A stretch of 64,000 nt of DNA from Crossaster papposus (taxonomy: Eukaryota; Echinodermata; Asteroidea; Velatida; Solasteridae), in the NCBI GenBank assembly GCA_037893245.1, contig JBAIAA010000603.1:1550001-1614000 (forward strand), given 5' to 3'. This document shows positions 57,101-64,000 of this stretch, in pieces (within the stretch, counting starts at the first letter, position 1; every line of letters begins with the position of its first letter). The notes beneath the pieces were generated by a model, which worked only from the letters and a program-made list of their open reading frames with translations, searched no databases and was not told where the DNA came from. The translations under genes and the position numbers were made by a program.

Positions 57101-60100
57101 GTCAGTCACTCCACATCAATAATTAGGCTCCCAATTATAAATATAGAATGTGTTATGGCGATTTTGCTATCCCTACCACTCTTTTTAAAAATTGCGGTCA
57201 CTGCGTGATAACTCAGCATGATGTCAGAAATTGTGGGGTTTGTTTAATCATTTGGATAAGGGCATTATAGACTAGGCACAACAATGATAAATCATAATGT
57301 AAGCGGCAAATCATGCTCAAAGTTGGCAACACACATTTTTAGGGGTAATTCCACCCTGCTGATTACGAAAATTGCTGTTGCCAAAAAATAATTTTGATCA
57401 GAAAGCTGAAATTCAAGATGGCCAACAAAATGGCTGCCAAAAACTGGTAAAATCACATTCGAAGAACGATTTATGCTAAATATACAATTCAAATGCATCA
57501 ATTATGGTTTTAGGAGTTGATGCTCTCGGATAAGTTTGATGGGGTTGCGTCCTGGTCGGACTACTAGATCCATTTGGAGTGAGTCCGAGAAGGCAATGTA
57601 CCTGGCGGCTCACCTGAAGTGCACAGCTCTGGAAGCATCACTGTTTTTGTATCACTGTGAAGACATGGTTTTGTTCTCGTGTACAAAATGGTTAGAAAGT
57701 CAAGCACAATTTTCAAAATGCTCCCATTTTAACCACAATTATTTTCCTGGGTTGAAATTTAAATAGGGTACACAATAGGGTATCCTCGGTTGGAAGTGGT
57801 TCACGACTGTGTGTGTGTGTGACCCAAATCAGTTCTCCCCTCTTCTATTAATTTGATATTTTTGATATAATCATTTGATATGTTGTTTAATTTAAGCCCG
57901 AGGTGCGGCAGGCTGCTATACTAGATGCCCTGGCTGAGTTCTTTGGGCCCAAGGCTAAGGAACCACTGGACTACAGGGAAAAGGTGAGTCTCATTTATAG
58001 ACAATTTATAATACAGGCAATTCACAACCAAGAGCCAAACATAGGTCTCCACCGGTCACATATGTGCGTTGCTAGGATGAAAAAAGCCATAAAGAAGCGG
58101 AGTGACCATAAAGCAGAAAAAGTACGTCAAAGACATACATGTATTAAATTACTAGAGCGCTGGATCAGTGAACAAAGTGATGCCTGCTGAGCGCAATCAT
58201 GTTTGTGCACATGCATGTTTGTGCACATGCATGTTTGTGCACATCAATGTTTGTGCACAAACCTATGTACGGCTTTTGTACGGCTATTTTCATATCTGCA
58301 TTTGTATTCTATACATTGCGTTACCGAAGCCGATACGCCCAAAACTGAAACGCTCGATCAGCAAATGAGTGTTTCATTGTTTTTCTCTGCGCAAACAGCG
58401 CAAATCATCCGCGCGCGCGTACGTATCCGCTGCAGATGATTTTGTCGTGACTTTATTTAACTGGCATGATGCGCGTAAATTATTTGCGTCTGTTCTACTT
58501 GCACTCTTGTTGCATTTAAAGTACACTGTCAACATACAATCCATTTATTTTTGTTATCTATTGTACTATTTACATTCTGTTCTACAACACGCACATGAAT
58601 TCAAAATGTCTGCGTACAGGATGGATTCAAAGTGTCTTCGCGCGAAAAAATTAGGAGTTAGCGCTCTAGTAATTTAATATAGCTCTATGGTCAAAAAGTA
58701 CTTGTGAGTGAAAATTGGACGGTCTTATTATTAGATTTGAATGGATGGGATGTATCATAGGTGCACACATACACAGTGATGTGCCCTTCTTATGTTTCCT
58801 GTGTCTTGGAATATCATATCAAATAGTTTTCTGACTTTTTTGTGTTATTAAAGGACTGGGCACTGGAGCCTTATAACGGCGGCTGTCCTGTTAATATCAT
58901 GACCCCTGGGGCAATGACCTACTTCCATGGAGGCCTCAGAACGCCATTTGACAGGTAAACAATCTTTCTTACCATCGTAATTGAAAGCTGCAGTATTGTA
59001 CCTTTTATACGTATAAGGTATACTGTAGCTATCCAAACAGTAACCAACAATAATACTCTTGAAAATCTTGCTTGTTGTAAAGATATTAATGAGACTTAAA
59101 AATCCCTGTGAAATATTGCTTCGGGCATGCTGTCATTTTGAAGAAAACGATGAAAGGATGCCGTTTCCAAAGATAGTGCGCGCGTGGGTGCTGTATTGGT
59201 CGATTCAGTGTGTGACCTTTGCGAAGCTTCTTTCGGGTGAATGAGAATGCGCCCAAATGCGGATTGTCATGATCGCAATTAAAATTTTGAATTAAAATCT
59301 AAATCTTAGAATATTATTTTACTGGGAATAAACAGCATTCACAGAGCTAAAACTTTGTCAGGTTAGTTGTCAAGCACCATTCTTTAGATTTTTAGAAACT
59401 TTCGCTGCTTTAATTGATAAAAATGCACAAGTGACAAATGGTATACTATAACTTTAAACCTATAACACTTCTTTAATAAAATCCTTCTAAAATCCTCTTC
59501 ATAATACACGGGTTTACACTTTGAAAGGTGCACATGCTAAGGTCGACCTGCGAACGTAAGTGGCCGTATTTATAACTGCCACGCTGAGCTTTACGTTGAT
59601 AATTCCATTGCTCCATAAAAGACACGTGTCAATTCCTGTGAAATAATTATTTGTTAGTATTTTCTTGTTCGGTACTTACACATGCTCTACTACACACATC
59701 TCCGTAAGCACAGCACCTGCAGGGAGTGGTGAAAATACTCAATTCAGTGATTACAACCATGCATTGGCACGAGTGACGTTACAATTTTCATTGCAACTTG
59801 AGAACGAGGCTAAGATGCCCGCCGAATTGTAAACCAGTATGTGGAGGAAGTCACTAAAAACTAACCAGTGTAGCGGTTCTTGGTTTTTTTTCAAGGCACT
59901 TGCATGTTTCCCCTCAACCTTGTTCTATGGTTAAAATAACCCATAAGAAAACTTTTAAAAGAAAAAGACAAACGTTAACGATAGTCAGATTCTAACCACA
60001 GACCCTTCGATCCATAGCTCTCCTCTCTACGAACTATGCTATATTGGCGAGTTGGTTGAGGAAGCCGTTCTTTATAATTTTGTTTAGTAAAGTTTTTAAT

Positions 60101-60503
60101 GTATATGAGTTGCATTGCTCTTTCTCATGAATATACATTCACGTACACCCAGCTCCTGAACAAAAATATTACAAACCGCTACACCGGTTTAGTATTAAGT
60201 GTCTTTCATGTATTTTCCATCATTTGTCCAATCCGCAGGGTGCACTGGGCTGGCACTGAGTCGGCCACTCATCACTGTGGCTACCTGAGCGGGGCGGTGC
60301 AAACCGGGATGCGAGCCGCTAGCGAGGTATTAGGCCGACTGGACCCCAAGTACATCCGGGACGAAATTATGACCGCACTGGATGACCGACGCGATTGCAC
60401 ACAGGGGGAGAAAGAGGAAACGACATGGGGTTGGGCGCTCGGGGGATTGATTGGGGTAGCGGCCCTGAGTGCACTGGTAGTACGTAAACTCTGGTTCGAT
60501 TGA
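42164..60503 (+). CDS. Flavin monoamine oxidase-like gene, 11 coding exons, 527 residues
   Basis: Exons: 42164-42302, 43469-43556, 46463-46637, 48893-49007, 49921-50078, 51411-51591, 53710-53810, 56075-56248, 57897-57983, 58854-58954, 60239-60503. Every intron is GT-AG and all phases agree, giving 527 residues as in human MAO-A. The product should oxidise amines to aldehydes using FAD. Seen: dinucleotide fold [11 protein letters not shown] (G19, G21, G24), RVGGRTYT, Lys312 in the catalytic Lys position ([11 protein letters not shown]), GGC with Cys417 where MAO links FAD covalently, HWAGTESAT, and Tyr455 for one wall of the aromatic cage. The second cage Tyr is Pro418. The tail (about 503-521) is one membrane helix followed by RKLWFD, like the outer-mitochondrial anchor of MAO. 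Substrate is unknown. The start ATG has a good context (GACATGG). Orthology to MAO proper versus a MAO-like paralogue is open. Confidence 0.9.
43663..43738 (-). mobile_element. tRNA-like SINE head in intron 2
   Basis: Complement reads GGCTCGGTGGTCGAGTGGTA (A box), then GTGGGTCCCGAGTCCCACCG (B box). The TPsiC stem can still pair. It is followed (to the left) by an AT-rich body to about 43565. More likely a tRNA-derived SINE than a gene. Confidence 0.55.
44700..44820 (+). repeat. Dispersed repeat, copy 1 (intron 2)
   Basis: GTAGCCACTT, CATTGACTTG, TATTCCCAAA.GTAGCCAAGTA and GCAACCGTAC recur in the same order at 46964-47040 in intron 3. Confidence 0.6.
45511..45962. mobile_element. 452-bp MITE, TTAA target duplication, copy A (piggyBac-like)
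   Basis: CCCTCCTATATATAG at the left and CATAAGAGGG at the right are flanked by TTAA (45507-45510 and 45963-45966). The interior is a series of ACCTTTCAAAACC / GGTTTTGAAAGGT words. TTAA with CCC ends is the piggyBac pattern. The related copy B (47066-47707) lies in opposite orientation on the other side of exon 3. Confidence 0.8.
46325..46385 (-). repeat. Dispersed repeat copy (see 14985-15305)
   Basis: Complement shares the ACAATGGGGACAATGGGAGTG word and flanking GGTACC with 14995-15055. Confidence 0.5.
46713..46962. mobile_element. 250-bp palindromic MITE in intron 3
   Basis: TATAGACCATGTGCCCTCTG..CAAATGTGCCCGGCA at the left recurs inverted at the right (TGCCGGGCACATTTG..CAGAGGGCACATCGTCTATA). 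TA tips suggest a TA duplication. It starts about 75 bases after exon 3. Confidence 0.7.
47066..47707. mobile_element. 642-bp MITE, TTAA target duplication, copy B (piggyBac-like)
   Basis: Starts CCCTCCTATGG and ends ATAAGAGGG, flanked by TTAA (47062-47065 and 47708-47711). Its right half is a close inverted copy of the left part of 45511-45962, including the CTGTCTGACAAAAG and AACTCTCTGAACAAACTGGT words. Confidence 0.8.
47740..48210 (-). mobile_element. TIR element copy, inverted relative to 58142-58679
   Basis: Complement matches the 58-kb element over TATTAAATTACTAGAG, GCGTTACCGAAGCCGATAC, GATCAGCAAATGAG and GCGTCTGTTCTACTTGCAC, all in the same order. The far end is diverged and its exact limit is unclear. 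Confidence 0.65.
50130..50735 (+). repeat. Tandem duplication around a CATAGCCGCTCC minisatellite (intron 5)
   Basis: A roughly 160-bp segment starting TTCCTTGACGCCGGTATT (50139-50310) recurs diverged at 50577-50735. Between them (50330-50505) stand about a dozen irregular copies of CCATAGCCGCTC / CCGTAACTGCTC. Confidence 0.7.
50931..50952. repeat. 22-base poly(G) tract in intron 5
   Basis: Uninterrupted G run. The downstream text CATAATACCCATTTT.GTGGAG.TGGTCACAT (51032-51063) recurs near 45220-45252 in intron 2. Confidence 0.85.
52049..52391 (+). repeat. 16-bp satellite GGACTATCGAACCGTC, left block (about 21 copies)
   Basis: Near-perfect copies. The preceding 200 bp (51846-52048) hold degenerate versions such as GGTTCGATAGTCCAAA, so the array may have grown from a local precursor. 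Frames are open by chance of the unit. Confidence 0.95.
52392..53374 (-). mobile_element. Second Penelope-like element fragment, inserted in the 16-bp satellite
   Basis: Minus-strand 52782-53374 encodes the C-terminal part of a [23 protein letters not shown], a Cys-rich segment, [19 protein letters not shown] (GIY-YIG nuclease), then KKHFYGHRS and [12 protein letters not shown], ending at 52782. The frame is broken at least once. The RT is missing, so it is strongly 5'-truncated. It is a different lineage from the 8-10 kb copy. The left side (52392-52781) is a 3' UTR with a 16-base G-run and ends in a hammerhead-like core. Satellite of the same phase flanks both ends. Confidence 0.85.
52421..52447 (-). 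ncRNA. Hammerhead-ribozyme-like core at the end of the second PLE
   Basis: Complement: CTGAAGA, stem-loop GATCTT-GTT-AAGATC, GAAA. Same order and same place (3' terminus) as at 8110-8135, while the stem II sequence is entirely different, which is what conserved structure would give. Stem I and the cleavage site are not evident. Confidence 0.5.
53375..53546 (+). repeat. 16-bp satellite, right block (about 11 copies)
   Basis: GGACTATCGAACCGTC copies with a few CCATC and ACTGTC variants, ending 164 bases before exon 7 of the MAO-like gene. Confidence 0.95.
54258..54400 (-). mobile_element. tRNA-derived SINE, minus copy (intron 7)
   Basis: Complement: TGTAGCTCAGTTGGTGGTCC (A box), GGTCGCAGGTTAGAGTTCTG (B box), then CCTTGGCAATTTCTTTGTTC and AATTTAACTAATCAGTCTCC. 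Confidence 0.65.
54612..54730 (+). mobile_element. tRNA-derived SINE, plus copy (intron 7)
   Basis: TGTAGCTCAGTTGGTAGAGC is a near-perfect A-box region; GGCAGGTTTGAGTATCGCC is the B box; CTTGCTAATTTCGTTGTTCA is the family body. The flanks AGACCGCCAACATA are shared, inverted, with the 54258-54400 copy, so the two copies form an inverted repeat. Confidence 0.65.
55065..55172 (+). mobile_element. tRNA-derived SINE, third partial copy
   Basis: Starts at the B box (TTGCAGGCTCGAGTCCCGCC) and continues with CTTGCCAATTTCTTTGTTCA, the same body as the two copies above. Confidence 0.6.
55275..55455 (+). repeat. Possible further SINE (GTGTATAAAGCACTCGTCTCC)
   Basis: GTGTATAAAGCACTCGTCTC resembles a degenerate tRNA A-box region, but no clear B box follows. 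Weak. Confidence 0.3.
56360..56540. mobile_element. Diverged relative of the 1231-1464 MITE (intron 8)
   Basis: TTAACCAGTTCGCGTCGG, TGAATAAACACG, GATGCCGGTCTGAAC and GGATCGAGTTT follow the order of the 1.2-kb copy. The right inverted end is not preserved. Confidence 0.55.
57650..57763 (-). repeat. Dispersed repeat copy (see 14985-15305)
   Basis: Complement matches 15196-15305 over about 110 bp. Confidence 0.6.
58142..58679. mobile_element. 538-bp TIR element with TA duplication (intron 9)
   Basis: Perfect 20-bp inverted ends TATTAAATTACTAGAGCGCT (58142-58161 and 58660-58679); TA at both tips is probably the target duplication. Four copies of a 16-bp unit, ATGTTTGTGCACATGC, stand at 58198-58262. 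No transposase. Its diverged, inverted relative is at 47740-48210 in the same gene. Confidence 0.75.
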
Positions 60504-63500
60504 TGGTGTAGGGCTACAGCGTGAGTTGTCAAAGGGGGAATTTGGTCAGGAAACTTGCTATGGACAGTAGGGATTTTGTGAATTAGTGCTGATAAATTGA
60601 CAATCAACTAGTCTGGTTCCCTGACCTGAAATTTCCTGACGTTAGGTATTAGCCATTACCACGAAAATAGTGAATAGACCATGACACACTACAGGCAGCG
60701 CATCTACATGTATGCTGCAACATTTCCACACAAAAAATTGTTTTCTAAAAAGGCACTTAACACTGCAATACATATATGGGGCATTTTGTTTGACGGTGTT
60801 GTTTTTTGCTTGTGCAAGCTTTGATTTATAAATGCAAAACTGAAAATCGTCTGGATCGACAGGCATTTTGTTGTTTATACTCCCAGAAACACTCGACCAT
60901 CGTGAATGTTAATGAAAAACTGTTTTGGATACGGGAGTAATTCCTCCCGTTTTGTTTGCGTGATATTGGCGGCTACCTGCAGACCTAAGATTCATCACAG
61001 ATAGTCAGGATATTTTGTTCTTGGAACCAGACTAATGACCAACCTTTTATACAGTGCACTAGGTTTCAGTAACTCGGCCCTAGAATCGAGTTAAGGAATC
61101 CAGCATTGGTACTAAAACGATTGAGGGTGCCTGACTCATGCTTTTAAGTTTATTTTATTTCCCCCTAGATTGGTTTTGTATCTTGCTCCAACTTTTCTAA
61201 GTGTTTCAGGGGTGGGATTTGACAGGATTTTTTTTCAGGATTTCAGAATAAAAAATAAATCTCTTATGCAATCTGGAATACCTGAGGTGTTGTCTTAAAG
61301 CTTTTTTACCTGTAAAAATTGATATACATGGATATTTCAAGGGGGTACCTTTAGGCAAATACAAACTATTATGTTGATCTGGGGTATTCGTGAATTTCAG
61401 GTTTATCATTTTTGGCCAATCTCACCCCTGGTGTTTACACACTATCATTTTTAAATCACACAATGACGAAGGGCTTGGGCTTTTGTTGGGTACTACTACT
61501 GCAACTGGACTTTGATTTTATGGGATGTAACACAAGTGGTGTTTTTTTTAACTACCAACATTTATATTCATTAAACTTAATAATCAATGAATTTATGTTT
61601 TATAATTAAATGAGGTATCCAAATTTTGATTTTTGCAAAGTTACAATTTGTATTGGCAATCAGTTAAGTCTACATGTGTACATAGTGCTGTTGCCATAAT
61701 TTGCTCTGCTCTGCTGCGTATGTATTGACCGCCAATCGTGGTCGTCAGACAAAAGAATTTGGTACGTCCACGATTGACAAAACGTTCATGATTTCAAATT
61801 GTGTACAAATCCTATGGAGGTCATCCGAAAAGTACAAACAAGGGAAGACGATTGGCGTATTTACCAACCAGTGTGGACTTGAAATGAACCCAATAATTGG
61901 CAAATGTTTGTATATTTTTTAAAGTAAAAAACACAATAATTTCATACAATTTTAAAAATATTTTACTCACCTATCGTTAAACTTAACAATAAATCAATTC
62001 AAATTGTTAAAAATGCGTGTACTAGCAAATGCGTTTAAAGAAACAGCACGCAATAATGCGAGGTGTGTAACAACATTTTGTGAAAAGCGTGAAAAGAATA
62101 GGGATGCGCATTTACGAGTAGTTTGGGAACCCGATTACAAAAAAACCCCAAAACCACTGGTACCCGTTGATGAAATAAAATCCCAATATTTTAAATATCA
62201 GAACTATCTTTTCAGCTTGTTCCTGAAGGGTCTGCAGTATAATACTGCCACATCAGTGAGTAAAACACAGCAAGATATAAATGTTTACAGTGAACTTTGC
62301 TATAAACTGAAAGTTTGTCATCAATTCGAAATATATTATTTACTTTTTCTATGAAGGCTGGTTTAATTTTGAAAATTCCCAACAAATGACAATCGAAACC
62401 TTTTCATCGTCTGAAAAGTTACTGCTATATGTAGTTTGTAAAGTTGGCTACGGGGACTTGATTCCATTAATATGGAATCGGTTTCTGACATCAACAGTCA
62501 GGTAATTGAGTAGACAAAGTGCACCTTTTGGCAATTGTTTTGGTGGCGGTTCCTTTTGGATTGGGCGAACAAAACTTTGCGCGCCAAAATATTACCCAAA
62601 AATTAAACGGGGTGCAGATGCAGGATTTCGAGTTTACGAAGACATCTAAGTAGACAAGGTATAATTTGACGATGCAAATGCGTTTTAAAGCATTTACTGC
62701 ATGCAACAATGCGAGGTGTGTAACATTTTGTGAAAAGATGGTATACATTCTTGCTATTTATCATGTAACTTTAATAGCAGTTGTTTTAATTGAATTTGTT
62801 TATAGTAATTAAACATTTCTGTACATAAAGACAACCAATTATATAACTTTTTAACAAAACACAAAACAAATTTGAAGAATGGTTTCATCCACTGTCTTTA
62901 TTTCTAAATGATTTGGTTATTTACAGAAATACTCTTCTTAAGGCCTGCATAGGAGCGTACATTAAACCAATTATATACAAATACTTGAGCTGTGCTATAA
63001 AGACCTATTCCTATGTACAAACAAACCCCATTTTTCTAAATTTCCAGAAATGTAGAGACTAAGTAAAGCCATAAATAAATGTATTTGTCTAATAAAATTC
63101 TTGCCAGGGAGCCTGACTGAACAATAATAACTCAACATTTCTCAAAGAAAAAAAAAATTACCAAAAAAACTGGGAAATTCTTTTCAATCCTATTCAGTGT
63201 GGGATCTGCCGCTTTTAATATATTTTTAAAATCCACATTGAAAATCCACAGAAGAATGTTTGGAAAGTATGTTGCAGCCTTTTTTTCCCATCATGCATTA
63301 TCTCAATAAAGGTCAGTCATTGCATATATTTTTTGTTAGAAAATACTTTGAAATTGCACTTGACTATCCACAGACTTTGTACACAGCCAAAGAAGTGGGG
63401 CAGGATACTACATTAATGTTGAAGTTTTAGCTGTGCTGATATTACACAACCTTTTGATCACAAAGCAATTTCATCAGTAAAACACTATTCCAAAAATGGG

Positions 63501-64000
63501 TCAACTGACATCATTCGAAATCATCTGAATAATTTCAGTGTTTAATAGGTTCTGTGATGTTTAGTCTGATCTGAAAATTCAAGTAAGCATTTGATAACAA
63601 TTCGGAAAATTACTATCGGATAAATGCCGAGACAAAAAAATAACTGCACACAATCGGTATTCTGAAGTCAACTGGACCCATATAAACTGCACACTTGGCA
63701 CATAACACTGACACATGGTTGAATAAAACGTTCTTAATTAGTTTGGGCCCTTTGTTTTTCCCTGAATATATATTTTTAAAAGTGCACACAGACAAAAGAG
63801 TGTGTCTTTAAATCTATGCGACAAAGTCGAGCAACACAAAACGTCACATAGACCATGCACCTGAAAAAAAGTGACATATTGACTTCGATACTCTGTCTTA
63901 ATTTCACTCAAATTCCTTTTTATCTGGTCGCATTTCTGCCATCGGGGAATCAAATTAGCATCCAATCGAAGGTTTCATCATCTAATCCTTCTTTTTGGTT
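60504..64000. other. Downstream flank, no further gene seen
   Basis: The 3' UTR of the MAO-like gene should begin at 60504. AATAAA-type words stand at about 61247-61260, but the poly(A) site cannot be fixed. A segment near 62025-62090 (GCAAATGCGTTTAAAG..AATGCGAGGTGTGTAAC) recurs at 62670-62735, a short local duplication. The frame at 62004-62354 has no domain. The rest is AT-rich and featureless to me. Confidence 0.4.

Noticed and set aside
62004-62354. 117-codon frame downstream of the MAO-like gene
   Set aside because: Part of its sequence recurs at 62.7 kb as a local duplication, and no domain is seen.

Overview
The window looks like nuclear DNA of a marine invertebrate, most likely a deuterostome; an echinoderm or a close relative is my guess, not a demonstration. 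Reasons: one spliced eukaryotic gene with GT-AG introns, a dense and varied set of transposons (Ty3/gypsy, Penelope-like, Polinton, Merlin, many TIR/MITE families, tRNA-derived SINEs), many poly(G)/poly(C) tracts, and frequent TACATGTA palindromes.

Layout. 1-426 is the end of a Ty3/gypsy pol on the minus strand. 1.2-7.1 kb is gene-free DNA with hairpins, nested inverted-repeat elements and a 21-bp tandem array. 7.1-7.9 kb holds the C-terminal part of a Polinton protein-primed DNA polymerase. 8.1-9.9 kb is a 5'-truncated Penelope-like element (PLE) with RT and GIY-YIG domains. 10-12.6 kb is repeats. 12.7-19.1 kb carries decayed Polinton structural genes, invaded by MITEs and satellites. 19.9-25.7 kb is a dense zone of fold-back elements, including an 11-bp satellite that flips strand and becomes a 12-bp satellite, and a head-to-head SINE pair. 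26.3-36.3 kb is a Merlin DNA transposon relic split by a young, whole-looking Ty3/gypsy element (26834-35792, equal-length LTRs, GTTA target duplication). 36.6-39.8 kb is a 3.2-kb TIR element with a TAA duplication.

The only host gene I can support is a flavin monoamine oxidase-like gene on the plus strand, 42164-60503. It has 11 coding exons whose phases all agree and give 527 residues, the same length as human MAO-A. It has the FAD-binding fold, the flavin-linking Cys, the catalytic Lys and a C-terminal membrane anchor. One of the two aromatic-cage tyrosines is replaced by Pro.

The introns of this gene are full of mobile DNA: two TTAA-flanked MITEs in opposite orientation around exon 3, an inverted pair of another TIR family, SINEs, and a second PLE fragment lodged inside a 16-bp satellite. 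Both PLE copies end with a hammerhead-ribozyme-like core. Downstream of 60.5 kb I see no further gene.
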